A DNA stretch of 64,000 nucleotides. It comes from Qipengyuania marincola (GTDB taxonomy: Bacteria > Pseudomonadota > Alphaproteobacteria > Sphingomonadales > Sphingomonadaceae). Shown here piece after piece: positions 9,142 through 18,633 of the stretch. Under the pieces are notes generated by a model that saw nothing but the letters and a program-made list of their open reading frames with translations, did no database searches and had not been told where the DNA came from. The stretch covers positions 620,001 to 684,000 of the forward strand of contig NZ_JARULC010000003.1 in assembly GCF_029688625.1 (NCBI RefSeq). The letters are read 5' to 3'. The stretch's first letter is position 1; each line of letters opens with the position of its first letter. A program made the translations under genes and the position numbers.

Positions 9142-10092
9142 TCATGGTTCGTAATCAGGCAGCGGCTGCGAGCTGATCAGCGCACCGGCCCCTTTCTCGT
9201 CGAGCTTTTCGGTAACGTCGCGCAGCGCCTTGCTGGTCGCGCGCAGGTCGCGCAGCGTGGCTTCCGCAGCGGGCAAAGTGCTTTCCGTCAGCTGCCTGGT
9301 CGCCGGCCGCGCTTCGGCAAGGGTCTGCTCGAGCGCCTGTGCCGCGCCACTCGCAGAGTTGAGCGTCTGGCGCAGCTGGCCGGCAATCTGCTCGCCTTCC
9401 TCGTTGATCAGCCGGTCGGTCGACAAGGTCACCTTCTCGAACGCATCCAGCGCCTCGCTCGATTCGCGCAAGGTCACCTGCAATTCGGCCAGCGTGCGTT
9501 CGATCTGCGGCGTGGCTTGGGCCAGATCGGCGGTCATCCGTTCGCTATTGGCGAGAATGCCCTGAAGCGATTCCTGGTTCTCGTCCGACAGCAGCTGGGT
9601 CAGCCGCTCGGTCAGCGTGGCCAGGCGTTCCAGCAGCAGCGGCGCACTGGCCAGCACGGCGCCGAAACCGCCACCAGCGGTGGGCGGGATGATCGGCACG
9701 CCTTCGGTGCAGGCCGTCGTCTCGCAGGAGATCGGCGGAGCGCCAGTGCGAGCCCCGTCTAGCGTGATGGTGGAAACGCCGGTGAAGCTGCCCTGGATCG
9801 TGGCTGTCGTTCCGACGAGGATCGGCACTTCCTCGCGCACTTTGATCCGCACGCGCACGAATTCGGGGTCCTTGTCCCACAGGACGATCTGGCTCACCTG
9901 CCCTACGGGGACGCCGGCGAAGTCCACCGCGCTGCCATTGGCAAGGCCCGCGACCGACTGCTTGAAGAAGATGTCGTATTCGTTCTGATCCCCGCCGCCC
10001 AGCCGCGCGAGCCAGACGATGAACAGCGCCAGCGCGCCGAGGATCACGAGTGTCACTACCCCCACCCAGATGTGATTTGCCCGCGTTTCCAT
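9142..10092 (-). CDS. mlaD: MCE/MlaD-family substrate-binding protein
   Basis: MCE proteins form periplasmic hexameric rings or tubes that carry lipids between membranes. The 316-residue protein has an N-terminal transmembrane anchor (residues 8-28, WVGVVTLVILGALALFIVW). The MCE domain follows (about 38-115) with VDFAGVPVGQVSQIVLW and IQGSFTGVSTITLDG. From about residue 160 a long helical region of heptad-rich sequence could form the channel. Compared with E. coli MlaD (183 aa) the helical part is extended, as is common in alphaproteobacteria. It is flanked by the ATPase and the auxiliary lipoprotein. Confidence 0.9.
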   Translation of the reverse strand: METRANHIWVGVVTLVILGALALFIVWLARLGGGDQNEYDIFFKQSVAGLANGSAVDFAGVPVGQVSQIVLWDKDPEFVRVRIKVREEVPILVGTTATIQGSFTGVSTITLDGARTGAPPISCETTACTEGVPIIPPTAGGGFGAVLASAPLLLERLATLTERLTQLLSDENQESLQGILANSERMTADLAQATPQIERTLAELQVTLRESSEALDAFEKVTLSTDRLINEEGEQIAGQLRQTLNSASGAAQALEQTLAEARPATRQLTESTLPAAEATLRDLRATSKALRDVTEKLDEKGAGALISSQPLPDYEP

Positions 10093-10102
10093 GCGTTACG
10101 CC

Positions 10103-11005
10103 CTATGCCCCGTCCTTGTTGTCGTTGTCCAACGCTTTGACCGCATGCGCCGCGATAGGGACATCCATGTGCCGCCGCAATTCATCGAGCGCCTGCGCGG
10201 TAAGCGCCGCCCGCCCGCGCGGCCCATTGAAATATTCCTGTATCCACGGATGGTCGAGCTGCATCAGGTTCGGCACCGTATCGACGGCGATCACCTTCTT
10301 GTCCGCCAGCACCGCCACGCGATCGCAGATCTCGTGCAGCGTATCGAGGTCGTGGGTAATGAGGAATACCGTGAGCCCGAGCGTTTCCTTCAATTCGCGC
10401 GTCAGCCGGTCGAAAGCCGCGGCTCCGATCGGGTCGAGGCCGGCAGTCGGCTCGTCCAGGAACAGCAGTTCGGGATCGAGCGCCAGCGCCCGGGCAAGGC
10501 CGGCACGCTTCTTCATGCCACCCGAAAGCTCGCTGGGAAACTTGCCCGCCGCGGCCTCCGGGAGCCCCGAAAGGACTGTCTTGAAGCGGGCGATCTCGTC
10601 GAGCAGCGCAGGCGATATGTCGGGATAGAACTGCTTTAGCGGCACCTGGACGTTCTCGCCCACCGTCAGGGTCGAGAACAGCGCCCCGCCCTGGAACAGC
10701 ACGCCCCAGCGATTGCGGACGCCGATATTTTCGTCCGGGTCGCTGTCGGTCATCGACTTGCCGAACACCGTCACGCTGCCTTCGGTCGGTGGTTGCAGGC
10801 CGATGATCGAGCGCATCAGGACGCTCTTGCCCGTGCCCGAACCGCCCACCACGCCGAGGATTTCCCCGCGCCGGACCTTGAGGTCGAGATCCTGATGGAC
10901 CGTCTGTTCGCCAAACCGGTTGACCAGACCTTCGACGACGATCGGATATTCGCCGCGAAAGCGTTCGTGTCGTCCCAGTTCCCTGCCGTCGTCGTCGATC
11001 GCCAT
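10103..11005 (-). CDS. mlaF: Phospholipid ABC transporter ATP-binding protein MlaF
   Basis: The ATPase subunit powering MCE-dependent lipid transport at the inner membrane, 300 residues. It has Walker A GGSGTGKS near residues 54-61, the Q-loop in VLFQGGALFSTLTV, signature LSGGMKKRAGLARALAL near 160, Walker B LLFLDEPTAGLDP, and the switch histidine in LITHDLDTL. FQ-GALF with LSGGM-K-R is typical of the MlaF group. The ATG shares one base with the upstream mlaE stop (TGATG). The C-terminal extension past residue 255 probably contacts the STAS domain or permease, an inference by analogy with MlaF. Confidence 0.92.
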   Translation of the reverse strand: MAIDDDGRELGRHERFRGEYPIVVEGLVNRFGEQTVHQDLDLKVRRGEILGVVGGSGTGKSVLMRSIIGLQPPTEGSVTVFGKSMTDSDPDENIGVRNRWGVLFQGGALFSTLTVGENVQVPLKQFYPDISPALLDEIARFKTVLSGLPEAAAGKFPSELSGGMKKRAGLARALALDPELLFLDEPTAGLDPIGAAAFDRLTRELKETLGLTVFLITHDLDTLHEICDRVAVLADKKVIAVDTVPNLMQLDHPWIQEYFNGPRGRAALTAQALDELRRHMDVPIAAHAVKALDNDNKDGA

Positions 11006-12117
11006 CAGCCCCACCCGATTTCGGTGAAGAACACGGCGAAGAAGGCATCGATCACGATCACGGCGAAAATGCCCGTCACCACGGCCATGGTGGTGCGCAG
11101 GCCGACCTGCTCGGAATCGCCCTTGACCTGCATCCCGTGGTAACAACCCGCCAGCGCGACGATCAGGCCGAACACCGGCGCCTTGATGAGCCCCACCCAC
11201 AGGTCGTAGGTCGGCACGACCTCCTGGATACGCATGAGGAAGCTCCAGAAGGGAATTCCCAGCATCAGGTCGCCGATGACAGCGCCGCCGACGATCGCAA
11301 CCCCGGCGGCATAAAAGCCGAGCAGGGGCATCATCAGGATCGCCGCGAGGATGCGCGGGATGACCAGCGCCTCCATCGGCGAAATGCCGATCGTGCGCAT
11401 AGCATCGACCTCTTCGGTCAGCCGCATCGTGCCAAGCTGCGCCGCGAAGGCGGAGCCCGAACGGCCGGCGACCATGATGGCGGTCATCAGCACGCCCAAT
11501 TCACGCAAGGTGATCCGGCCGACGAGATTGACCGTCAGCGTCTCCGCCCCGAATTGCGCCAATTGCACCGCGCCCTGCTGGGCGATGACGATGCCGATCA
11601 AAAAACTCATCAGGCCGACGATCGGCAAAGCGCTGACTCCGACGAGTTCGAGCTGGCGCACCAGCGCAAGCCAGCGGAACCGGCGTGGATGGCGGATGAG
11701 GTTCCCGCTCGCCGCGACGATCGCGCCGAGGAAGCCGATGACGCCATAGACACCGCTGCGCGCATTGAAGACCTTGGTGCCCATGGCTGCGGGCACACGC
11801 TCCCACACGGGGAGCCTTTCCGCGGCGACCTTTTCCTCCCCGGCGGTGCCGTCGAGCGCGGCGATCAGTCGCTCGGCACGCTCGCTTGCCCCTGTAATCT
11901 CGGCCTCGTGGCGCGTGGCGAGATTGCAGGCGACCCACGCCCCGACCGTGTCGATTTCGCTCAACCCGCTGACATCGACCGTCGTGATCGGCCCATCGAG
12001 AGCGAACAGCTCCTCGTCGACCGCACCGATCGTGGAGACGAGATAGGGTCCGGACAGTGCCAGCACCGCCTCCCCCCCGTCGTCGTGTCGCAGGTCGTAT
12101 TGCGCGAAACCACTCAT
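11005..12117 (-). CDS. mlaE: STAS-domain/MlaE fusion permease
   Basis: The inner-membrane permease of the Mla-like transporter, 370 residues. Residues 1-100 look like a STAS (MlaB-type) domain with VDVSGLSEIDTVGAWVACNL. Residues 120-370 are the MlaE permease, with about five to six membrane helices and the conserved FAAQLGTMRLTEEVDAMRTIG coupling-helix region. The fusion explains why no separate mlaB is present. It is the first gene of the operon mlaE-mlaF-mlaD-lipoprotein, divergent from valS across a 102-base promoter region. Family assignment is secure; whether it imports or exports lipids is not readable. Confidence 0.92.
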   Translation of the reverse strand: MSGFAQYDLRHDDGGEAVLALSGPYLVSTIGAVDEELFALDGPITTVDVSGLSEIDTVGAWVACNLATRHEAEITGASERAERLIAALDGTAGEEKVAAERLPVWERVPAAMGTKVFNARSGVYGVIGFLGAIVAASGNLIRHPRRFRWLALVRQLELVGVSALPIVGLMSFLIGIVIAQQGAVQLAQFGAETLTVNLVGRITLRELGVLMTAIMVAGRSGSAFAAQLGTMRLTEEVDAMRTIGISPMEALVIPRILAAILMMPLLGFYAAGVAIVGGAVIGDLMLGIPFWSFLMRIQEVVPTYDLWVGLIKAPVFGLIVALAGCYHGMQVKGDSEQVGLRTTMAVVTGIFAVIVIDAFFAVFFTEIGWG

Positions 12118-12219
12118 CTGCCAGCGCCTATGCGGGGAAACGTCGTGTGAAACAAGGCTTTCGCGCCCCTGTTACCCCGTCATTGCATCGCACAATAGAC
12201 GCTGGCAAAGGCTGGCACC

Positions 12220-14940
12220 ATGAGCACCGAATTATCCAAGACATTCGATCCGGCCGAAATCGAGGCGCGCTTGTATGCGCATTGGGAGGAGAACGGTCTG
12301 TTCCGGCCAGATCGCCCCAAAGCCGAGCCCTATACCATCGTCAATCCGCCGCCGAACGTCACCGGGTCGCTGCACATCGGTCATGCGCTCGACAATACGC
12401 TGCAGGACCTGATGATCCGTTACGAACGGATGCGCGGCAAGGATGCGCTGTGGGTGGTCGGCATGGATCACGCCGGCATCGCCACGCAGATGGTGGTCGA
12501 ACGCCAGCTGGAGGCGCAGCAGGACAAGCGCACCAATTACTCGCGCGAGGATTTCGTCGACAAGGTCTGGCAGTGGAAAGAGGAAAGCGGCGGCGCGATC
12601 ACGCGCCAGCTGCGCCGCCTGGGCTGCTCGATGGACTGGAGCCGCGAGCAATTCACGATGGACGAGCATTTCAGCAATGCCGTGCTCAAGACCTTCGTGG
12701 ACCTTTACAATGACGGGCTGCTCTATCGCGACAAGCGGCTGGTGAATTGGGATCCGAAACTCAAGACCGCAATCAGCGATCTGGAGGTCGAGACCACCGA
12801 TGTGAAGGGCCATTTCTGGCACTTCAAATATCCGCTCGAGGATGGCGTGACGCTGGATGACGGGCGCGATTATATCGAGGTCGCGACCACGCGGCCCGAA
12901 ACCATGCTGGCCGACATGGCCGTGGCGGTGCATCCCGACGACGCGCGCTATGCGAGCGTAGTCGGCAAGCATGTCGTGCTGCCGATCACCGGTCGCCGCG
13001 TGCCGATCGTGGCGGACGAGCATGCCGATCCGGAGCTTGGCTCGGGTGCGGTGAAAATCACGCCGGGGCACGATTTCAACGATTTCGAAGTGGGCAAGCG
13101 CGCCGGATTCAAGCCGGCCGACATGCTGAACATGCTCGATGGCGAGGCCAACGTCTGCCAGACCGCCGACGGGCTGGTGCCGGAGGAGTTTCTCGGCCTG
13201 CACCGCTTCCGCCGCGAGAAGATCGTCGGCGAAAGCGACGGCGCGCGCGAACTCGTGATCAAGCGGCTGAAGGAAAGCGGCCACCTGATCCCGCATGTCG
13301 CCAAGACAAAGGACGGCGAGGAGGTCGAACTTGACGCCGAGCCGCGCACGATCGCCACGCCCTTTGGCGACCGCGGCGGCGTGGTGATCGAACCATGGCT
13401 GACCGACCAGTGGTATGTCGACGCCGCGACGCTCGCAAAGAAGCCCATCGCGGCGGTGAAAAGCGGCGCTGTCGAGATCGTCCCCAAGACCTGGGAAAAG
13501 ACCTTTTTCAACTGGATGGAGAATATCCAGCCGTGGTGCGTCAGCCGCCAGCTGTGGTGGGGTCACCGCATCCCCGCATGGTACGATGCCGATGGCAAGG
13601 CCTATGTCGCCATGACCGAGGAAGAAGCGCAGGCGCAGGCGGGCCCGGACGTCACGCTCACACGCGACGATGACGTGCTCGACACGTGGTTCTCTTCCGC
13701 GCTGTGGCCCTTTGCGACACTCGGCTGGCCCGAAAGCACCGACCTTGTCGAAAAGCATTACCCGAACGACCTGCTCATCAGCGGTTTCGACATCCTGTTC
13801 TTCTGGGACGCCCGCATGATGATGATGGGGCAGTACAATACCGGCCGGAACCCGTGGCCGAAGCTCTATCTGCACGGCCTCGTGCGCGCGGCCGATGGCG
13901 CGAAGATGTCCAAGTCCAAGGGCAATGTCGTCGATCCGCTGGGCCTCATCGACCAGTACGGCGCCGACGCGTTGCGCTTCTTCATGGCGGCGATGGAAAG
14001 CCAGGGCCGCGACATCAAGATGGATGACAAGCGCGTCGAGGGCTATCGCAATTTCGCGACGAAGCTGTGGAACGCGACGCGGTTCTGTCAGGCGAACGGG
14101 ATCGGTGCGAGCACATCGATCGAGGCTCCCGCGGCGAGCCATGCAGTCAACCGCTGGATCATCGGCGAGGTGGTGGAGACGCAAGCTGCGCTCGATGCGG
14201 CGCTGGCCGATTTGCGGTTCGATGCGGCGGCAAACACGATCTACCATTTCGTGTGGGATCGGTTCTGCGACTGGTACATCGAGCTGATCAAGGGCAATTT
14301 CGACCAGGAGACGAAGGCCGTCGCCGGCTGGGTGCTCGATCAAATCCTCGTGATGCTGCATCCCTTCATGCCCTTTATCACCGAAGAGCTGTGGTCCAAG
14401 CAGGGCGATCGCCCCGATTATCCGTTAATCACCGCCAAATGGCCTGAACCGAAAGCGACCGTGGATGCGGCAGCCAAGGCCGAGATCGACTGGCTGATCG
14501 CGCTCACCTCCGCCACGCGCACGGCAAAGAACGAGCTCGGCATCGCGCCCGGTGCCAAGCTCGAAGCCTATTGCGCTTCGCCGAGCGCTCTCGCCCGGTC
14601 GGCCGTGGAGGCCAATGCCGCCGCGATCGAACGGCTGGCCCGCCTTACCCCTGTCCGATTTGCCGAGGCGCCGGGCGGCGCCGCGATGCAGATCGCGGCG
14701 GGCGACGATGCCTTCGTAATCCCGCTGGAAGGCGTGATCGACATCGAAGCCGAGAAGGTCCGCCTGACCAAGGCTATGGAGGCCAGCCAGAAGGAATTCG
14801 GGAGTCTCAACGGGCGGTTGTCCAATCCCAACTTCGTCGAGCGTGCCAAGCCCGAGGCGGTGGACAAGGCGCGCACCGACGCCGCTTTCCACGCCGCCGA
14901 AATCGATCGTCTGCGCGCGGCCCTAGCACGTCTGGGATGA
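12220..14940 (+). CDS. valS: Valyl-tRNA synthetase
   Basis: Class I synthetase charging tRNA-Val, 906 residues. The HIGH motif is in [17 protein letters not shown] near residue 45. The editing (CP1) domain contains [17 protein letters not shown] and the KMSKS motif is [14 protein letters not shown] near residue 560. The anticodon-binding helical bundle follows, and a C-terminal coiled-coil ([19 protein letters not shown]) is typical of ValRS. Start [11 protein letters not shown] is preceded by AAAGGCTGG. queE begins one base after its stop, so the two are probably co-transcribed. Confidence 0.98.
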   Translation: MSTELSKTFDPAEIEARLYAHWEENGLFRPDRPKAEPYTIVNPPPNVTGSLHIGHALDNTLQDLMIRYERMRGKDALWVVGMDHAGIATQMVVERQLEAQQDKRTNYSREDFVDKVWQWKEESGGAITRQLRRLGCSMDWSREQFTMDEHFSNAVLKTFVDLYNDGLLYRDKRLVNWDPKLKTAISDLEVETTDVKGHFWHFKYPLEDGVTLDDGRDYIEVATTRPETMLADMAVAVHPDDARYASVVGKHVVLPITGRRVPIVADEHADPELGSGAVKITPGHDFNDFEVGKRAGFKPADMLNMLDGEANVCQTADGLVPEEFLGLHRFRREKIVGESDGARELVIKRLKESGHLIPHVAKTKDGEEVELDAEPRTIATPFGDRGGVVIEPWLTDQWYVDAATLAKKPIAAVKSGAVEIVPKTWEKTFFNWMENIQPWCVSRQLWWGHRIPAWYDADGKAYVAMTEEEAQAQAGPDVTLTRDDDVLDTWFSSALWPFATLGWPESTDLVEKHYPNDLLISGFDILFFWDARMMMMGQYNTGRNPWPKLYLHGLVRAADGAKMSKSKGNVVDPLGLIDQYGADALRFFMAAMESQGRDIKMDDKRVEGYRNFATKLWNATRFCQANGIGASTSIEAPAASHAVNRWIIGEVVETQAALDAALADLRFDAAANTIYHFVWDRFCDWYIELIKGNFDQETKAVAGWVLDQILVMLHPFMPFITEELWSKQGDRPDYPLITAKWPEPKATVDAAAKAEIDWLIALTSATRTAKNELGIAPGAKLEAYCASPSALARSAVEANAAAIERLARLTPVRFAEAPGGAAMQIAAGDDAFVIPLEGVIDIEAEKVRLTKAMEASQKEFGSLNGRLSNPNFVERAKPEAVDKARTDAAFHAAEIDRLRAALARLG

Positions 14941-14941
14941 C

Positions 14942-15676
14942 ATGCCGCTAGTCCTCGCCACAGATGACGATGGCGGACCGGAGATTTTCGCTTCGGTCCA
15001 GGGCGAAGGACCGAGCGCGGGTATGCCGGTCGCCTTCATGCGGCTGTCGCGCTGCAATCTTGCCTGCGTCTGGTGCGACACGGCCTACACCTGGCATTTC
15101 GAAGGCGACAATCGCCCGCACCGTGAGAGCACGACTTTCGAGCGCAAGGCCAATCAGGTGACGCTTGACGAGGAAGAAGTGGCTGCGCGCCTCACCACGC
15201 TCGGCCAGAAGCGCCTGGTCATCACCGGCGGCGAGCCGCTGTTGCAAGCCCCGGCGCTGGCAAGACTGCTCGACCTGCTGCCGGACATTTCGGTCGAGAT
15301 CGAGACTAATGGCACGACCAAGGCTCCACCGGCGCTCGACATCCGGATCGACCAGTTCAACGTCAGCCCGAAACTGGCGCATAGCGGCAATCCTGCGGAT
15401 CTCGCGCTGCTTCCCGAGCGGCTCGACGCCTATGCGACCGATCCGCGGGCATGGTTCAAATTCGTGATCGCCGAACCCACCGATGTGGAAGAGGTGTTGG
15501 TCCTGCGCGACCGGTATCGCTTCAAGCCGGATCACGTGTTCCTGATGCCCGAAGGCACCGACAGCGCCACTTTGCGCGAGCGTGAAAAATGGCTCGCGCC
15601 CCTATGCGTGGAACACGGCTTCCGCCTGAGCGACCGCCTGCATATCCATCTGTTCGGCGATACGCGGGGAACGTGA
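14942..15676 (+). CDS. queE: 7-carboxy-7-deazaguanine synthase QueE
   Basis: A radical-SAM enzyme converting 6-carboxytetrahydropterin to 7-carboxy-7-deazaguanine in queuosine biosynthesis, 244 residues. The cluster-binding cysteines are in RCNLACVWCDTAYTW (C-x3-C-x2-C) near residue 38. They are preceded by EIFASVQGEGPSAGMP and followed by the SAM-binding ITGGEPLLQ and the substrate-side IETNGT. Other queuosine genes are not in the window. It starts one base after valS. Downstream to 15785 is a 109-base convergent gap with a GC-rich hairpin-like GCCCGCTGCGGGC. Confidence 0.95.
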   Translation: MPLVLATDDDGGPEIFASVQGEGPSAGMPVAFMRLSRCNLACVWCDTAYTWHFEGDNRPHRESTTFERKANQVTLDEEEVAARLTTLGQKRLVITGGEPLLQAPALARLLDLLPDISVEIETNGTTKAPPALDIRIDQFNVSPKLAHSGNPADLALLPERLDAYATDPRAWFKFVIAEPTDVEEVLVLRDRYRFKPDHVFLMPEGTDSATLREREKWLAPLCVEHGFRLSDRLHIHLFGDTRGT

Positions 15677-15785
15677 CTTGCGTTGCGCTGCCACGTCCGT
15701 GGCCGCGTCCTCGCTAGACGCGCAGGAAGCTGCGCCCGCTGCGGGCGGGCAGTCGCCCTTGCCTCACCTCCGGCTCGGTTGCCAC

Positions 15786-17780
15786 TTAACCCTGCGAACG
15801 CCAGCGCTGAACGGTGCGCTCGACGATTTCTTCCTCGCCGCCGGTCTTGTTCCACAGTTCGACAAAGCTCGGGTCTTCGGAAGCGGGGCGTTTGGCTTCC
15901 TCAAGATTGTCGAAACTCACGCGGATCGGGATGGCGACACCCTCGCCGCAGATGATGCATTCGCGATTGCGGAGCGCCGGGATGGCATCGAGAAAACCGC
16001 GCGCCCCTTCGGGCATGGCGGCGCGCACGAAATCCTGGTCGCGGTCGTTGTTGAGACGCATGGAAATGATCGTGCCGCACTGCGACAGCACGCCTTCGGC
16101 AAGGTCCGACGGGCGCTGCGTGATGAGGCCCAGCGAAATGCCGTATTTGCGGCCTTCCTTCGCGATCCGGCTGAGGATCTTGCCCACCGAATTGCCGTCG
16201 GCATTGCGTTCGCTCGGCACGTAGCGGTGCGCTTCCTCGCACACCAGCAGGATCGGCGAGGTCCGCTCTTCGCGACCCCAGATGGCGAAGTCGAACACCA
16301 GTCGGCTGAGCACGGCGACCACCGTGGCGGTGATGTCCGACGGCACGCCCGAGACATCGATAATGCTAATCGGCTTGCCGTTCGAGGGCATGCGGAAAAT
16401 CTTGCAGATGAAGTCCGACATGGTGTCGGCCACCAGCATGCCGGAAAACATGAACTGGTAGCGCGGATCGGATTTCAGCTCCTCGAGCTTGTTCTTGATC
16501 CGCATGTAGGGCGCGGAATTGGTCGCCTTGTCGAGCTTGCCCATTGCGTCCTGCAACTCGTTCGACAGGTCGGACAGCAGGTACGGGATCGGCGAATCCA
16601 CCGTGATCTTGCCCATGGTCGCAGCCAGGCGGCTCTTGCTGCGTGCCTTTAGCAGGCACTTGGCAAGAATGTCCTCGTCCACCTGCCGGTCGTTGCCGGT
16701 CGAGGTCAGCAGGACTTCGCAATGCTCTTCGAAGTTCATGATCCAGTACGGCATCTGGAGGTTCGATACGTCCAGAATGACGCCCGTCTGGCGAAAGGCC
16801 GCCGAATACTCGCCATGCGGGTCGATCATGACGATATGACCTTCCGGTGCGGCTTCGCAGATGCGGTGCAGGATCAGCGCCGCGCTGGTCGACTTGCCGG
16901 TACCGGTCGATCCCAGAAGGGCGAAGTGCTTGCCCAGCATGGCATCGATATAAACGCCTGCGCGAATTTCCTTCGTCGGATAGACCCGGCCGATGGTCAC
17001 TGCGCTGCGCCCGTCGCTGGCATAGACCTGTTTCAGGTCGAGCGTCGTCGCAGGATACACCAGCGCACCGGGCACCGGATAGCGCGTGACGCCGCGGCGG
17101 AAGCCATGGAGGCGGCCAGTCAGCTTTTCTTCGACGCCCTCGCCGAGGAAGTCGATATTGGCGAGGATACTGCCAGCCTTGCGGTCCTGGCGCTGGTTGC
17201 GCACGCTGGCCAGCAGCCAGCTGTTGCCGACGCGAATCTTGATCTGGCTACCGACCTGGCCTGCCATGGCGACCGACGGATCGCTGCTCTCACCACATTC
17301 GTTGAGACGCTGCAGATCGATGGCGATCATCGATCCCGACCCGGCGATTTCCAGCACTACGCCGATGGGCTGCAGGGCCGTCTCGGTATCGCGGTCGTCC
17401 GCCTCGGAGTTCTCGGGCGCGTCGGCTCTGTCCGCGGGCTTTTCCACGGCTGCCGCTGCGGCCTGCCGCTGCGATGGGGGTGCCGGAATTGGCGGCGGCG
17501 CGGCGCCGGGTTCGCGAGCCGGTGCTTGGGCGCCTCGTTCCACGCTCGGCTCCGCTGCGCGGTCGACCGGCGAAGCGGCCTCGCTCATGCCCGCTTCGCC
17601 TTCGGCCTCAGGCGGAGTGTGGACATAGCCCGATCGCGAAATGGGCGATGGCGCAGAAGAGCTCTGCTCGCTGCGACGGATCCGGTCACGCAAAGAGGAT
17701 CCGCGGGGTTCGGGCGGGCGAGCGCCGGCCTCCTTGGCGGGATCGAAGGTACGGTGATTCGGATCGCCCATATCGGTCAT
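15786..17780 (-). CDS. HerA-like ATPase with disordered N-terminal extension
   Basis: A DUF87/HerA-type hexameric DNA translocase, 664 residues. Residues 1-135 are Pro/Ala/Glu-rich and probably disordered. A HAS-barrel-like domain (about 140-260) precedes the ATPase core with Walker A GSTGTGKSTS near 288-297 and the DPHGEYSAAF segment. Walker B is LLVCEEAHRYVP near 510, and a Q/R-containing GLITQRPSDL follows. HerA usually works with the NurA nuclease in archaea; no nurA is nearby, and bacterial relatives act in DNA processing or defence. ATG at 17780 or the second ATG three codons on are both possible. Confidence 0.85.
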   Translation of the reverse strand: MTDMGDPNHRTFDPAKEAGARPPEPRGSSLRDRIRRSEQSSSAPSPISRSGYVHTPPEAEGEAGMSEAASPVDRAAEPSVERGAQAPAREPGAAPPPIPAPPSQRQAAAAAVEKPADRADAPENSEADDRDTETALQPIGVVLEIAGSGSMIAIDLQRLNECGESSDPSVAMAGQVGSQIKIRVGNSWLLASVRNQRQDRKAGSILANIDFLGEGVEEKLTGRLHGFRRGVTRYPVPGALVYPATTLDLKQVYASDGRSAVTIGRVYPTKEIRAGVYIDAMLGKHFALLGSTGTGKSTSAALILHRICEAAPEGHIVMIDPHGEYSAAFRQTGVILDVSNLQMPYWIMNFEEHCEVLLTSTGNDRQVDEDILAKCLLKARSKSRLAATMGKITVDSPIPYLLSDLSNELQDAMGKLDKATNSAPYMRIKNKLEELKSDPRYQFMFSGMLVADTMSDFICKIFRMPSNGKPISIIDVSGVPSDITATVVAVLSRLVFDFAIWGREERTSPILLVCEEAHRYVPSERNADGNSVGKILSRIAKEGRKYGISLGLITQRPSDLAEGVLSQCGTIISMRLNNDRDQDFVRAAMPEGARGFLDAIPALRNRECIICGEGVAIPIRVSFDNLEEAKRPASEDPSFVELWNKTGGEEEIVERTVQRWRSQG

Positions 17781-17880
17781 TGTCTGGCTCGGCCCCCAAG
17801 TTTGCGCGTTGCGCGCAGGTCCGCTCCCTATGCCGTCAGACGGTTAAGATCCCATCAACGCTGTAAGAGTGGGGCCAAAC

Positions 17881-18633
17881 TCAGATCATCGCGAAGAGGC
17901 GGCCGGCTATCCAGCCCATACCGACCGAAAGCAGCACGGCCAGCAGCCCGTAGATGAGCGATCGGTCCTGCGCATACTCCTCGACCTTGCGCTCGAAGCC
18001 GACCTTTTGCACCTCGACCTCGGTCTGCGCCGAAGCGATCACCCGCCCGTTGCTGACCGCAAAGGTTTCGGCGGTGTAAGTACCGGTCGTGACGTTGGAG
18101 GGCAGGGTGATGCGCGCCTGGTAAAGCACCTGCTCGCTGATCCTGACCCCCTCGAAATCCTGCTTGTAGAGCTGCTGCCGCGTCTTCAGATCGACCAGTC
18201 CGGCAGAAAAACGCGCCTGCTCTTCAGTGTCGATCACGCCGCTCGGGCTCAGCTGGATGTAATCGGTGCCGAACTCGTAGATCGCGGCGGTCTTTTCATC
18301 GACGATCTCGCTTATCGGCCGCGACGAAGCCACCGCGAAGAAGGAGGGTACGGAGCGAAAGTCTGTGCTCTGGGCATTGACCCACACACCGAGAAATCTC
18401 TCCTTTTCGCGCAAGCGCGCAGGTTCGGCCGGGCCCTTGAGCACCACGACGATATCGTATTGCCCGCCCGACGAAGGCCCGCGAGGGTCGAGCACTGCGC
18501 CGAACAGCAGAAGTTCCGTCCCGGTAAAGCCCTGCCTTACCTCGACTTCGTGCTGGCTGACCTCCGGCACGAGAATGGGATCGCGCTGTCCCATCAATGC
18601 AAACGCGCACAGGATAATCAGCAGCACCCTCAT
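17881..18633 (-). CDS. TIGR02186 family protein, partner of TauE/SafE permease
   Basis: A 250-residue protein with an N-terminal signal-like helix (MRVLLIILCAFALMG), a periplasmic beta-rich domain (VEVRQGFTGTELLLFGAV, YDIVVVLKGP), and a C-terminal transmembrane helix near 228-246 (LIYGLLAVLLSVGMGWIAG). This layout and its adjacency to a TauE/SafE permease match the TIGR02186 group of alphaproteobacteria, whose function is not established. Its start overlaps the permease stop by four bases. A role in sulfur-compound export is suggested only by the neighbour. Confidence 0.85.
   Translation of the reverse strand: MRVLLIILCAFALMGQRDPILVPEVSQHEVEVRQGFTGTELLLFGAVLDPRGPSSGGQYDIVVVLKGPAEPARLREKERFLGVWVNAQSTDFRSVPSFFAVASSRPISEIVDEKTAAIYEFGTDYIQLSPSGVIDTEEQARFSAGLVDLKTRQQLYKQDFEGVRISEQVLYQARITLPSNVTTGTYTAETFAVSNGRVIASAQTEVEVQKVGFERKVEEYAQDRSLIYGLLAVLLSVGMGWIAGRLFAMI

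Noticed and set aside
12232-14361. Long minus-strand open frame opposite valS (about 700 codons)
   Set aside because: It mirrors valS codon positions in high-GC DNA, has no recognisable motifs, and lies entirely within a secure gene.
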